A DNA stretch of 64,000 nucleotides from JANWWM01 sp046292465. GTDB taxonomy: Bacteria; Bacteroidota; Chlorobiia; Chlorobiales; Thermochlorobacteraceae. Under the pieces are notes generated by a model, which was not told the origin of the DNA, made no database searches, and saw only the letters and a list, made by a program, of their open reading frames with translations. Position 1 is the first letter of the stretch. The number at the start of each line of letters is the position of its first letter. Both the position numbers and the translations under genes were made by a program. This document shows, piece by piece, positions 38,546 through 47,891 of the stretch. The stretch lies in contig JBKBRB010000011.1 in NCBI GenBank assembly GCA_046292465.1, positions 19,527 through 83,526 on the forward strand, given 5' to 3'.

Positions 38546-39424
38546 ATGGAATCTTGGCTCGGCTCCATTGCGCTCGGCTTGTGTTACGGATTTTTGGCAA
38601 TGGGCGTTTATATCACGATGCGCATTTACAATTTCCCTGACATTACCGCCGATGGCAGTCTGACGCTTGGCGCAAGCGTTACGGCGGCGATGCTCGTTTC
38701 GGGCGCGCCCCCAATTCTTGCTGTCGTTGTTGCCAGCACAGCAGGATTTTTTGCAGGCACACTCACAGGCGTGATTCATACCAAATTGCGTGTCAATGGA
38801 TTGCTTTCAGGAATTTTGGTAACAACCGCGCTCTATTCCATCAACCTTCGCATTATGGGGCGCGCGAATGTTCCGCTTTTGACAGTTCAAAACATCATTA
38901 CACCTTTTGAAAAAACGCTCTCCGCGCTTCCCAAATATGCCATTGCGCTGATTTTCTTCTCGCTCATGATTCTGTTGATTTGGGCGGTTTTGGCGGTGCT
39001 TTTCAAAACTAATTTCGGATTGGCAATGCGTGCGACAGGCGATAACGAAACCATGATTGCCGCACAAGGCGTGGATACGGACTTTATGAAAATTGTCGGC
39101 ATTGGGCTTTCCAACGCGCTGATTGCGCTTTCAGGCTCGCTCGTCGCGCAATATCAAGGCTTTGCGGATATTGGAATGGGGATTGGGATTATTGTCTTCG
39201 GCTTGGCAAGCGTGATTATCGGCGAGTCGCTTGTCTTCGGCGCACGGCGTAAGGTCGGAGTTACAGGATTGCTGTTGCTTGTGGTGGCGGGCGCGATTGT
39301 CTTTCGTATGCTGGTGGCGTTCGCGCTCTACATTGGCTTAGACCCGATTGATTTCAAACTCATCACCGCCGTTTTTGTGCTGATTGCCGTCGGCTTGCCG
39401 CAAGTCCGTGCAAGATTAAAATGA
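38546..39424 (+). CDS. ABC transporter permease, TrpX/COG4120-like
   Basis: A 292-residue inner-membrane permease with eight to nine helices. It matches the COG4120 permease group (putative tryptophan/tyrosine and similar solute importers): LGLCYGFLAMGVYITMRI near the start, NFPDITADGSLTLGASV, HTKLRVNGLLSGILVTTALY and NFGLAMRATGDNETMIAAQG followed by ALSGSLVAQYQGFADIGMG. Normally the gene lies with a periplasmic binding protein (COG2984) and an ATPase (COG1101). Neither is in this window, so the transporter is split or the partners are elsewhere. Confidence 0.85.
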   Translation: MESWLGSIALGLCYGFLAMGVYITMRIYNFPDITADGSLTLGASVTAAMLVSGAPPILAVVVASTAGFFAGTLTGVIHTKLRVNGLLSGILVTTALYSINLRIMGRANVPLLTVQNIITPFEKTLSALPKYAIALIFFSLMILLIWAVLAVLFKTNFGLAMRATGDNETMIAAQGVDTDFMKIVGIGLSNALIALSGSLVAQYQGFADIGMGIGIIVFGLASVIIGESLVFGARRKVGVTGLLLLVVAGAIVFRMLVAFALYIGLDPIDFKLITAVFVLIAVGLPQVRARLK

Positions 39425-39481
39425 GTTTTTGCTTATATTAGCTAAACTTAAATAACGCTAAACCCACACATTCAAAAAGCC

Positions 39482-39847
39482 ATGCTCAAAAAAATCATTT
39501 TAGTGGTTGATGACGAAGAGTTAATTCGCGACATGCTTGCCGATGCATTGAGCGATGAATTCGACATACTTTCAGCGAGCGACGGCGAAGAGGCTCTCTC
39601 ACTCTACATACAGCATCAAGGCGAAATTGCACTTGTAATTACCGATTTGATTATGCCGAAAATGCGCGGCGACGAGTTGGCGGAAAGGTTGCGCGAACTC
39701 TGCCCGACGCTTCCGATTATTTTCATTTCAGGCTATGAACGCGAAATAAAAACTGACGGACTTCTTGCCAAAGGGCGTGCAGCGTTTCTTCCAAAGCCGT
39801 TTGATATTACAAATTTGACCTCAGCCCTCCGCGAAGTCTTGGTTTAA
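39482..39847 (+). CDS. Single-domain response regulator (receiver only)
   Basis: A 121-residue CheY-like receiver. Acidic pocket residues are Asp10/Asp11 (LVVDDEE), the phosphoacceptor is Asp55 (VITDLIMPKM), with the switch Ser/Thr in FISGYE and the conserved Lys in FLPKPFD. There is no output domain. It is the first gene of the run leading into the ABC-HlyD-TolC exporter, eight bases before the next start, so it may tune exporter expression or activity through a partner. A matching kinase is not adjacent. Confidence 0.92.
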   Translation: MLKKIILVVDDEELIRDMLADALSDEFDILSASDGEEALSLYIQHQGEIALVITDLIMPKMRGDELAERLRELCPTLPIIFISGYEREIKTDGLLAKGRAAFLPKPFDITNLTSALREVLV

Positions 39848-39855
39848 GGCTTCAT

Positions 39856-42327
39856 TTGAACGAAACTTATCCGACTGAAACAGAGTTCTCACTTCACTCA
39901 GACCCTAACATGAGTATTTTATCTTTCTGTCTTTTTGCGCTTATTACAATAACTTTGATTACAATATTCAAAAGTGTGTTTTCGTTAAGAAAATGTTTCC
40001 TAAAACCTTCCAAGACCTTTCGCAAAGCTATGCAAGAAACACGACCCGACAGTCAGTCCATAAAATTTGAGCAACAGATAGATGATGCGTTTGACTACCT
40101 TCGCGAAAAGACAGGCATTTTTGTTCCGCCCGAAGACATTCACAGTTTCATCAGACATGAAGAACTTCCAAAAGAGAAAGTTCTTTTCCACATGGAGCGC
40201 ATTGGACAATCCTTCCACCTTTCTTTGCGCCAAATGATTCTTTCCGAACCGCATCTTCATCACGAGAAAGCAAAGCATTTCTTCTTTTTTATGGAAGATG
40301 AACTCTGTTTTGCTGAGACTTTCGACGACCGACGAAAAGGAATCACGCTCAAAAATTTTGTAACGAGAAAGACAGAATTTCTCAGCGTTCAAGACCTCTT
40401 CAAAAAAGAAAAGGAGCTAAACGTGCTCGTTTTTGATGGCGAGTTAGATTCGTTTTTAGCGACGGAAGAGCATCAAACGCCACTTCGTAATAAAGAAAAT
40501 TCTGGCGAGTATGAGGCGCACGGGCAACACAGTCATGGTCAGGAGATTAATGTGAAATATCTTTTCAGCAAACTCTTCAAACTTTTCAAGGAGGAGAGAA
40601 AAGATTTCACAGTTGTGTTGGCTTACGCGGTGATTGTCGGGCTGATGTCGCTGGTGGTGCCGCTGTCGGCGTCAGCGATTGTCAATTCGGTCATGCTTGG
40701 GCTTTCATCACAACTGGCGATGCTGTGCGTTTTGGTGGCGATTGGCTTGTTGATTGTTGGCGTCTTTGATGTGATGAAGCGATATGTTTCGGATATTCTG
40801 CAACGCCGCATTTTTGTGCGCACGTCGTTTGATATTGCTTATCGCTTGCCGCGCATGACGCAGTCTGCCTTCAATCAAGAATACGCACCCGAAGTTGTCA
40901 ATCGCTTTTTTGACGTGCTGACGATTCAAAAAACCATCGGTAAATTTTTGCTCGATGGAACAGGCTCAGGATTGGTCGTTATTATTGGCTTAATTCTGCT
41001 TGCCGTCTATCACCCCTTCTTTATTCTCTTCGACCTTGCCTTGCTCGCCTTTGTGCCGGTTGTGATTTTCGTTTTGGGGCAAAACGGGTTGGAAACAAGC
41101 ATTAAAGAATCCAAGAAGAAATACGCGCTCGTTTCGTGGTTTGAAGAAATTGCGCGATGTCAAGTGAGTTTCAAGTTATTTGCCAAGCCAGAATTTATCT
41201 ATCAACGTGTCGATTTTATTGCGGTCAATTATGTTGAGGCACGGCATAAGCACTTCTTGGTGCTCGCGCGCCAGATGATTGGGTCGGCAGTTTTTCGGGC
41301 GGCAGCGACGGTCGGCGTGCTCGGGCTTGGCGGAGCGTTAGTGCTCAATGAACAGCTCACGATTGGCGAACTTGTTGCCGCAGAGCTCGTGGTGATTGCC
41401 ATGCTTGGCGCAATTGAAAAACTCATTGAGCAATTTGAATATCACTACGACCTCTTCACGGCGATTGACAAAGTCTCGCATCTTGTCGATAGACCGCTTG
41501 AGCCCAGCGGCGGCGACCCCGCTCCGAAATTTGAAGGTGCTGTTCCTGTTTCGTTCAAAGATGTAGAGTTTGGATATGACAAGCACCATAAAATTTTGAA
41601 AGGCATTACACTCGATATTGCAAAGGGGGCGCGCGTTAGTCTGGTCGGAGCAAGCGGCTCGGGCAAAACGACCATAGCCAATCTGCTTTTAGGACTTTAC
41701 GAGCCTTCTCGTGGAAAAATCATGCTTGGCGATTACGACATCAGCCGCATCAGCCTTGATGGGCTTCGCCAAACCGTCGGCATCGTGTTGGAAGCAAACG
41801 AACTCTTCGACGGCACAATCGAGGAGAACATCACGATGGGGCGCGACTTTTCCTACGAGCGTCTCGTTTGGGCACTTAAAACCGCCCAACTCTACGACGA
41901 AGTCTACGCACTTCCTCACGGGCTCAAAACGCGCTTAGTGCCAATGGGGCAAAATATCTCTATCGGCATGCGTCGCCGAATTATGTTTGCTCGCACGATT
42001 ATTGGCAAACCAAAACTCTTGATTTTAGATGAATGTTTCGGCGGAATTGAAGAAAGTGTCAAACTGGACCTCATTCACGCGCTCTACAATGAAAAAAGTT
42101 GGACAATCATTGATATTGCGCACGACGCCGAACTGATTCGCCGCTCCGAAATGATTTATGTGTTGAAAGACGGAAAAATTTTAGAGCAAGGCACACCCTT
42201 CGAGCTTGCACTCAAAGAAGGAACGCTCTTCGAGAATCTCTTCCCAGAATTAGTGCGCCAAACGCGCGAAGAGAAGGTGGCTATTGATATGGCTATCAAA
42301 TCCGTTCAACTTAACATCACGAAATAA
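39856..42327 (+). CDS. ABC exporter (type I secretion-like) with non-peptidase N-terminal domain and variant signature motif
   Basis: An 823-residue fused membrane/ATPase exporter, reading from a TTG preceded by AAGG; an ATG at 39910 is an alternative. One N-terminal helix (about 20-40) is followed by a roughly 150-residue domain (about 70-200) whose spacing (KHFFFFMEDELCFAETFDDRRKG then EFLSVQDLF) recalls C39-like domains without the catalytic Cys/His. Then come about six membrane helices (250-510) and the ATPase. Walker A is GASGSGKTT (from 598) and Walker B is LLILDE. The signature, normally LSGGQ, is ISIGM (701-705) before RRRIMFAR. Cargo unknown. Confidence 0.85.
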   Translation: MNETYPTETEFSLHSDPNMSILSFCLFALITITLITIFKSVFSLRKCFLKPSKTFRKAMQETRPDSQSIKFEQQIDDAFDYLREKTGIFVPPEDIHSFIRHEELPKEKVLFHMERIGQSFHLSLRQMILSEPHLHHEKAKHFFFFMEDELCFAETFDDRRKGITLKNFVTRKTEFLSVQDLFKKEKELNVLVFDGELDSFLATEEHQTPLRNKENSGEYEAHGQHSHGQEINVKYLFSKLFKLFKEERKDFTVVLAYAVIVGLMSLVVPLSASAIVNSVMLGLSSQLAMLCVLVAIGLLIVGVFDVMKRYVSDILQRRIFVRTSFDIAYRLPRMTQSAFNQEYAPEVVNRFFDVLTIQKTIGKFLLDGTGSGLVVIIGLILLAVYHPFFILFDLALLAFVPVVIFVLGQNGLETSIKESKKKYALVSWFEEIARCQVSFKLFAKPEFIYQRVDFIAVNYVEARHKHFLVLARQMIGSAVFRAAATVGVLGLGGALVLNEQLTIGELVAAELVVIAMLGAIEKLIEQFEYHYDLFTAIDKVSHLVDRPLEPSGGDPAPKFEGAVPVSFKDVEFGYDKHHKILKGITLDIAKGARVSLVGASGSGKTTIANLLLGLYEPSRGKIMLGDYDISRISLDGLRQTVGIVLEANELFDGTIEENITMGRDFSYERLVWALKTAQLYDEVYALPHGLKTRLVPMGQNISIGMRRRIMFARTIIGKPKLLILDECFGGIEESVKLDLIHALYNEKSWTIIDIAHDAELIRRSEMIYVLKDGKILEQGTPFELALKEGTLFENLFPELVRQTREEKVAIDMAIKSVQLNITK

Positions 42328-42341
42328 CAACATATCGCGCC

Positions 42342-43688
42342 ATGACGAACAAAGAAAGCAAAACGATTGCACATGCGAACGGACAAAATGGAAAACCCGA
42401 TGCATTAGCGGTCAAAAACGGACACAGCGAGGTCGTGCCGCAATACGCGGGCGGACTGCCTATTCCGCATTATTATACGACGGCACTTCGTCTCGTGAGA
42501 ACGCCGAACAATGCCATTCCGCTGGCGCGAGGCGTCATTTTAACCCTTATCGGCTTCGTTATCATTCTGATTGTTGCACCATGGATTCAAAACGTGGCGG
42601 GCTCAGGGATTGTAACCTCGTTTTCTCCTGACCAGCGTCCACAAACGATTGATGCGCTGATTGATGGGCGCATTGAAAAGTGGTATGTTAAAGAAGGCGA
42701 TTATGTTAAAAAAGGCGATACGATTGTCGTTTTGCGTGATATTGATACAAAATATTTAGACCCCAACTTCCAAAAATATCAAGCCGTGATTCGCGACAAC
42801 GAAGTGCAAGAGGCGAAATTAGAAGTCGTTATGGCTAAACAAAAAGTCATTCAAGCCAAACAAAAACTCTACGCCGCAGAAGCCGCTGTCGTAAATGCCA
42901 ATATCGACGCCGCTACTGCGCGCATTCGTTACGAGCGCGCTGAATCGCTTTTTGTGCAAGGACTTGCTTCAAGGCGTGAAGTCGAGACAAACTTGCTTGC
43001 GCTTCAAAAAGCCATTAACGACTCCGTAAAAGCCTTGACGGGTTTGGAAGTCGAGCGTCAAGCCCTTGCCAACGCCGAAACTGAATACCAAGCCAAACAA
43101 CGCGTCGCCGAAGCCAAAATCGCCAAAGCCGATTTGGAACTCGGAAACGTGACGAGCCGACGCAATTTCAGCGTGATGCGCTCACCGATTGATGGCTATG
43201 TAACGCGTATCATGCAAGTCGGCGACGGACAAACTGTCAAGAAAAACGACAAACTCGCTATCGTGGTACCTGAAACCGACGACATTGCGGCAGAAATTTT
43301 CATCGGCAGTCTTGACGCTGCAATTGTTGATACAGGCAGAAAAGTTCGATTGCAATTTGCCGGCTTCCCTGCCATTCAAGCACCGGGCGGCGGCTTTCCT
43401 GACTTTGCAATCGGCACATTTGGCGGCATTGTCAAGGTTGTTGATGCCGTCGATGACGGAAACGGAAAATATCGTGTGCTCGTTGTGCCTGACCCGAACG
43501 ACAAGCCTTGGCCTTCGCGTCAATACTTGCGTCAAGGCACAGAAGTTACAGGATGGATTCTCCTCAACGAAGTGCCACTCGGATATGAGTTCTGGCGACA
43601 ACTCAACGGCTTCCCGCCGATTATTCCAGTCAAAGCAGGCAAAGGAAGCGACGCTAAAGCCAAGCCGCCACTTTCAAAAGTGAAGTGA
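42342..43688 (+). CDS. HlyD-family periplasmic adaptor (membrane fusion protein)
   Basis: A 448-residue membrane fusion protein linking the ABC exporter to the outer-membrane channel. One membrane helix (ILTLIGFVIILIVAPWI, about 67-85) is followed by the first half of the lipoyl-like domain (DGRIEKWYVKEGDYVKKGD). A long coiled-coil hairpin (about 145-260) and the second lipoyl half (SPIDGYVTRIMQVGDGQTV) with a beta-barrel come after. It lies 14 bases after the ABC gene and 52 before the TolC-like gene. The order ABC-HlyD-TolC matches type I secretion operons. Confidence 0.92.
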   Translation: MTNKESKTIAHANGQNGKPDALAVKNGHSEVVPQYAGGLPIPHYYTTALRLVRTPNNAIPLARGVILTLIGFVIILIVAPWIQNVAGSGIVTSFSPDQRPQTIDALIDGRIEKWYVKEGDYVKKGDTIVVLRDIDTKYLDPNFQKYQAVIRDNEVQEAKLEVVMAKQKVIQAKQKLYAAEAAVVNANIDAATARIRYERAESLFVQGLASRREVETNLLALQKAINDSVKALTGLEVERQALANAETEYQAKQRVAEAKIAKADLELGNVTSRRNFSVMRSPIDGYVTRIMQVGDGQTVKKNDKLAIVVPETDDIAAEIFIGSLDAAIVDTGRKVRLQFAGFPAIQAPGGGFPDFAIGTFGGIVKVVDAVDDGNGKYRVLVVPDPNDKPWPSRQYLRQGTEVTGWILLNEVPLGYEFWRQLNGFPPIIPVKAGKGSDAKAKPPLSKVK

Positions 43689-43740
43689 GAAGTGGATAAG
43701 TCTCTCTTGTATGACGCTTAACTTTTCATTTTGAACTTCA

Positions 43741-45183
43741 TTGCGAAAAAACTGTGTCAAAACTGTGTCAAAACTGTTCATCGGCTCTTTATTAGTTCTT
43801 CTCTTTTGGGCGTTGCCACTCTCGGCGCAATCGCAACGCTTTTATGTGATGTCAAGCGACACTATCACGATTGAGCAGTTTCTTGATATTGTGCTTCAAG
43901 CCAATCCGACTTCCATTTCGGCAGAATTGGAAAACGACATCGCCTCCGCGACGCTTCGCAATGCGCAAGGCGGTTTCGACCCCATGTTCAACTTGCAATA
44001 CGAATACAAAACCAAAGATGGCTTACCCACCGCTGACGTGTTCAATGCAGGAGTGGAACTGCCGCTTTCAACGCTCTTCGGTCCAAAATTTATTGCCAAA
44101 TACAAACGCGGCGAAGGCACACGCATCAGCAATGTCGATAAAACCGCCGGCAATGGCGAAGCGAGCATCGGCGTGAAAGTGCCACTTCTGCAAGGCATTT
44201 TTACTGATAAACGCCGCGCCTCGCTCGCCAAAGCGAATTTCACCTTTGACCTCGCCAAAGCCAATCAACGCAAACAGCAAAACGAACTTCTGCGCGAAGC
44301 CTCGCTCGCTTATTGGAGTTGGGCGGAAGCCTACGGACAAATGGACGTGGCAAAATCCGTCCTCGATCTTGCCATCGTGCGATACAAAGGCATTGCTGAA
44401 CGTGCCCTTCGCGGCGAAGCAGCACCCATCGACTCCGTTGAAGCCTTGCTCGAGGTTGAAAAACGGCGCGGCGATTTGCTCAAAGCCGAACGCAAAGCCG
44501 AATCTGCAACTATCAAACTCTCGGTCTTCTTGTGGAATCAAGACGGCACGCCTCGCCCCTTGACCGCCATGCCCACGAAACTGCCGCCTCTGCCAAGCAT
44601 TTCAGCATTTCAAATCCAAAACGACAAGCGCGTCGCCCTCGTCCAACGCCCCGAAATCGGACAAATTGAATTCGAACAACGCTCCGCCAGCATCGACCTT
44701 GCGTTCAACTCTGAATTTCAACGCCCGTTCATTGAACTGAGCGCGGAAGCAATGCAGTATAAACTTTCAACCTTCGGCGTCAACGATTACCGACTTGGGC
44801 TGACCGTCTCTCAACCCCTCTTTTTCCGTGAAGCCAACTCGAACGTGCAACTTGCCGAAATCAAAGTCCGACGCACCAACCTCAAACGCTTGGAAATTGA
44901 ACGGAAGGTTTTGGCAAGCGTCGATGACGCTGTTTCTGCCATTGAGCGCGCCAAAGAGCGCGTCGAAGTTGCCGAGCGCGAAGTGCAATATGCGCTTTTG
45001 GTGCAAGAGGGCGAGCGACGTAAATTTCAACTTGGCGAAAGCACCATTCTCATCTTGAACCTGCGCGAGCGCGCCACCGCCGAAGCCCAAACGAAACTCA
45101 TCGAAGCCCGCGCCGATTACCTGCGCGCCATCAGCGATTACCTCTGGGCAACAGGACGCATTCAAGAAAAATGGGTGAGGTAA
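43741..45183 (+). CDS. TolC-like outer membrane efflux protein
   Basis: A 480-residue outer-membrane channel subunit of the type I secretion-like exporter. The N-terminus has a signal peptide (to PLSAQ). Two repeats of the OEP fold follow, with the conserved motifs ITIEQFLDIVLQANPTS, LKVGVKVPLLQGIF-like sequence and YRLGLTVSQPLFFREANSNVQLAE. Long helices with Ala/Glu/Arg periodicity fill the rest. The listed start is TTG; a GTG eight codons later (43765) is equally possible, since it begins the signal peptide (SKLFIGSLLVLLF). Between them lies a short 11-base direct repeat (CTGTGTCAAAA twice). Confidence 0.9.
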   Translation: MRKNCVKTVSKLFIGSLLVLLFWALPLSAQSQRFYVMSSDTITIEQFLDIVLQANPTSISAELENDIASATLRNAQGGFDPMFNLQYEYKTKDGLPTADVFNAGVELPLSTLFGPKFIAKYKRGEGTRISNVDKTAGNGEASIGVKVPLLQGIFTDKRRASLAKANFTFDLAKANQRKQQNELLREASLAYWSWAEAYGQMDVAKSVLDLAIVRYKGIAERALRGEAAPIDSVEALLEVEKRRGDLLKAERKAESATIKLSVFLWNQDGTPRPLTAMPTKLPPLPSISAFQIQNDKRVALVQRPEIGQIEFEQRSASIDLAFNSEFQRPFIELSAEAMQYKLSTFGVNDYRLGLTVSQPLFFREANSNVQLAEIKVRRTNLKRLEIERKVLASVDDAVSAIERAKERVEVAEREVQYALLVQEGERRKFQLGESTILILNLRERATAEAQTKLIEARADYLRAISDYLWATGRIQEKWVR

Positions 45184-45221
45184 TTTCCTTCAAAGATGGG
45201 TAGTTTGTGTAATCTAAAACT

Positions 45222-45260
45222 CCGTGCATTTTGCAAGCGAAAACGGGATTTTTCTTTTTT
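45222..45260 (+). terminator. Weak candidate terminator after the exporter operon
   Basis: CCGT/ACGG flanks an inner TGCA-TTT-TGCA hairpin and is followed by ATTTTTCTTTTTT. The stem is short, so the T-rich run is the main support. Confidence 0.35.
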
Positions 45261-45338
45261 GAGCGACCTCGAATCGCTGTGCTTTTCGTAACTTCGCCCC
45301 GCTGAAAAGCAAGAAGTTCACTTAACCCTAAATTGCAC

Positions 45339-46595
45339 GTGCCAACCGACGATTTTTTTTACTACAAAAAAGACCAACTTTACTGCGAAGGTGTCAAGGT
45401 GAAAGACCTTGCCGAAGAATTTGGAACGCCGCTTTATGTAACCAGCAAAAACGCCATTATCGCGCAGTATCGCCGATTTGAGAAAGCCTTTAAGGCACTT
45501 AACCACCTCACCTGCTACTCGGTCAAAGCCAATTACAACTTATCGGTGCTTCGCACGCTGGTTCAAGAGGGAAGTGGATTCGATGTGAACTCAGGCGGTG
45601 AACTTTTCCGTGCGTTGAAGGCGGGTGCGAAGCCAAAGAAAATCATCTTCGCGGGCGTCGGCAAAACGAAAGCCGAAATTGAATTTGCGATTAAATCCAA
45701 AGTCCTATTTCAGAAAGTCGAATCGCTTTCGGAATTGCGCGTCATTGATGAGGTCGCCAAGAATCTCAAAACCACTGCGCCGATTGCGCTTCGCATCAAT
45801 CCGAATGTTGCCGCCGAAACACACCCCTACATCACCACAGGCAACGACGAAAAAAAGTTCGGCATTGATGAAATGCTCGCCGAAGATGTTTTTTCGGAAC
45901 TCGCCAAGCATAAGCACCTGAAATTTGTTGGGCTGGAAATGCACATCGGCTCGCAGATTTTCGACACGCAATCTTACCTTGAAGCCCTCTTCAAACTTTT
46001 AGGCGTGAAAGCCATTGCCGAATCGAAAGGTTTCACCGTGAAGTATCTCGATATCGGAGGCGGATTTCCCATCACGTATCGCACAACGCAACCTGCACCT
46101 GAAATTGAAACTTTCGCAGAAAAGTTAGTGCCGTTGTTGAAGAATCAATCGGCGCAAATTCTCTTTGAGCCCGGTCGGTTCATCGTCGGAAATGCATCGG
46201 TGATTTTGACGGAAGTGCTGTATCGCAAGCAGAATCATCGCGGAAAAAATTTCGTGATTGTCGACGCCGCCATGACGGAACTCATTCGTCCGATGCTCTA
46301 CGAAGCCTACCACGATATTTTGCCGATTGAGCGAAAGGAGCGTGAGATTATCATTACCGATATTGTCGGCGGCGTGTGTGAAAGCGGCGATTTCTTCGCG
46401 CTCGACCGAGAAATTCCCGATGTCAAAGAAGGGGAGCATGTGGCAATTTTTTCAGCAGGGGCATATGGAAGCGTCATGTCGAGCAACTACAACGCACGGC
46501 TCAAAGCCGCCGAAGTCATGGTCGATGGAAAGAAAGTCAAACTGACTCGCAAACGCGAGACCTACAAGCAACTGATTCAGAACGAAGTGTTGTAA
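45339..46595 (+). CDS. lysA: Diaminopimelate decarboxylase LysA
   Basis: A 418-residue PLP enzyme that makes L-lysine from meso-diaminopimelate. The GTG at 45339 is the probable start (an in-frame TTG lies two codons before). Motifs are the PLP lysine in YSVKANYNLSVL, FDVNSGGEL, LHIGSQIFD-like LEMHIGSQI, the phosphate-binding DIGGGFP, EPGRFIVGNASVIL and the specificity/second-subunit CESGDFFALDRE motif. It is a single gene with a TAACTTCG promoter-like element about 45 bases upstream, and is convergent with the kinase-tail fusion gene. Confidence 0.96.
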   Translation: MPTDDFFYYKKDQLYCEGVKVKDLAEEFGTPLYVTSKNAIIAQYRRFEKAFKALNHLTCYSVKANYNLSVLRTLVQEGSGFDVNSGGELFRALKAGAKPKKIIFAGVGKTKAEIEFAIKSKVLFQKVESLSELRVIDEVAKNLKTTAPIALRINPNVAAETHPYITTGNDEKKFGIDEMLAEDVFSELAKHKHLKFVGLEMHIGSQIFDTQSYLEALFKLLGVKAIAESKGFTVKYLDIGGGFPITYRTTQPAPEIETFAEKLVPLLKNQSAQILFEPGRFIVGNASVILTEVLYRKQNHRGKNFVIVDAAMTELIRPMLYEAYHDILPIERKEREIIITDIVGGVCESGDFFALDREIPDVKEGEHVAIFSAGAYGSVMSSNYNARLKAAEVMVDGKKVKLTRKRETYKQLIQNEVL

Positions 46596-46620
46596 AAGCG
46601 TTAGACTCAAAATCCAGATT

Positions 46621-47076
46621 TCAAGACGCTTTGAGCGGAAAGCAAAGTTGAAACTCACTTCCTTTTCCAACAAGACTTTTTACAAGCACTTCGCCGTGGT
46701 GCGCGTTTATCGTGTGTTTGACGAGCGCAAGCCCTAATCCAGCACCGCCAATGCGTTTGGCGCGTTCACGGACAACCGGCGAAATCACTTCTTGCAGGTC
46801 GCCGTCGAAGGTTGCGCAGTAGACTTTTCGCTCGCGAATCCGCTCCACTGTTAGAGGTTCAATTCGGTTGGCGTCAATCAGACGAAAGAGAAAGAGGCGA
46901 TGCTGTTCCGACTCGATAGGAATGTTCCAAATGGAAAGCAGGGCGTCGCCGTTTTCAAACGATTTCACCTCTAAGTTTAAGCGAGACGCGGTAGAAACGA
47001 TGCCAAAGACACAAACGATACACGCGGTTAGAAATGCAAGCAACATCAATGGCTTGCGCAGTCGGGAGCGGTTCAT
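46621..47076 (-). CDS. Membrane protein ending in a truncated histidine-kinase ATPase tail
   Basis: A 151-residue protein of mixed origin. Residues 10-30 form one membrane segment, and residues 35-105 show no recognised family. The last 48 residues (RAKRIGGAGLGLALVKHTIN then GEVLVKSLVGKGSEF, ending in FPL) match the extreme C-terminus of a HATPase_c domain, with the G2 box intact. The N, G1 and F boxes and the HisKA helices are absent, so it cannot be a working kinase as it stands. It overlaps the FecR gene by four bases (ATGA) and so is translated after it. It may be a decayed kinase or a sensor fragment that binds another kinase. Confidence 0.6.
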   Translation of the reverse strand: MNRSRLRKPLMLLAFLTACIVCVFGIVSTASRLNLEVKSFENGDALLSIWNIPIESEQHRLFLFRLIDANRIEPLTVERIRERKVYCATFDGDLQEVISPVVRERAKRIGGAGLGLALVKHTINAHHGEVLVKSLVGKGSEFQLCFPLKAS

Positions 47077-47891
47077 CGGTCGAAGAAGTTTCGCATCTCT
47101 CTCTTTTCTTTTTCCATCTCTTTTTTGATGTTGTCAATTTCTTGTTTGACATCATCGGCTTCTTTTTGCTGGCCTTGCTTCAACTGCTCGAGGTTTTGTT
47201 TAAGGCTATCAGCGTCGCGTTTGAGTTGAGTTTCGGTTTCGCGGCGCATTTGCTCGACTTCTTCTTTAATTTTGCGGAGTTCTTCTTCGACGGCGCGGCG
47301 CATTTCGTTGACTTCGTTTTGAATGGCGCGACGTTCTTCTTCAAGAATTTGTCGGACTGAAAGTCTCCCTGAACGATTGAGAACGGCAACTTCGCCAATG
47401 CCGATGGACGTCTTTTCGCCGCGTTCTGTTTCAAATTCCGCGACATCTTCTTTGACCTCGCTATTTTCAACGATGAAGTTGGTGGCTTTGCCGTCCGTCT
47501 CGAATGAACCGGTTGTGCCTTTGATGGCGGCAACAGCACTTGGCGATTTGAATCGGAACGGTTCGTTCGGATTGGCTTTGACATCATAAGTGAGCACGCC
47601 TTTAAGCACATTTACTTCGCGCACATTTTTTTCGGTTGGAACAGCGAAATAAACTTCGGTGCGCTCGCCGATGCGCAGAATGCTTCCATCTTCAAAACGC
47701 ACAACGGATTGTGCTTTTCGAGCCGTGCGCAGTTTATCGCCTAAGCGAAGCGTATCGGCGCGATTTGCCGCCGTCCATTGATTTGGCGTGAGCGTGCGCT
47801 CGACCGTGCCTTTGGCTTGAATCACCAGCACGGTTTGTGCGATGCTCGTTAAGGGAAAGAATGCAAGCAGGAGTGTTAAGATGTAAGTCAT
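47073..47891 (-). CDS. FecR-domain periplasmic protein with C-terminal coiled coil
   Basis: A 272-residue exported protein. A signal peptide (about 1-18) is followed by a FecR domain (about 35-150): LRLGDKLRTARKAQSVVRFEDGSILRIGE, VFLKGVLTYDV-like LKGVLTYDVKANPNEPFRFKSPSAVAAIKGT and the GEVAVLN strand. The last 90 residues form a highly charged coiled coil (ERRAIQNEVNEMRRAVEEEL onward). FecR domains act in envelope sensing and in protein-protein contacts; there is no sigma factor gene nearby. It is divergent from an adenylate cyclase gene (100-base gap) and coupled to the kinase-tail gene. Confidence 0.85.
   Translation of the reverse strand: MTYILTLLLAFFPLTSIAQTVLVIQAKGTVERTLTPNQWTAANRADTLRLGDKLRTARKAQSVVRFEDGSILRIGERTEVYFAVPTEKNVREVNVLKGVLTYDVKANPNEPFRFKSPSAVAAIKGTTGSFETDGKATNFIVENSEVKEDVAEFETERGEKTSIGIGEVAVLNRSGRLSVRQILEEERRAIQNEVNEMRRAVEEELRKIKEEVEQMRRETETQLKRDADSLKQNLEQLKQGQQKEADDVKQEIDNIKKEMEKEKREMRNFFDR

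Noticed and set aside
46595..46632. AAAGCGT/ACGCTTT stem between lysA and the kinase-tail gene
   Set aside because: A 24-base loop and no T tract; overlaps both stop codons, so not called as a terminator.
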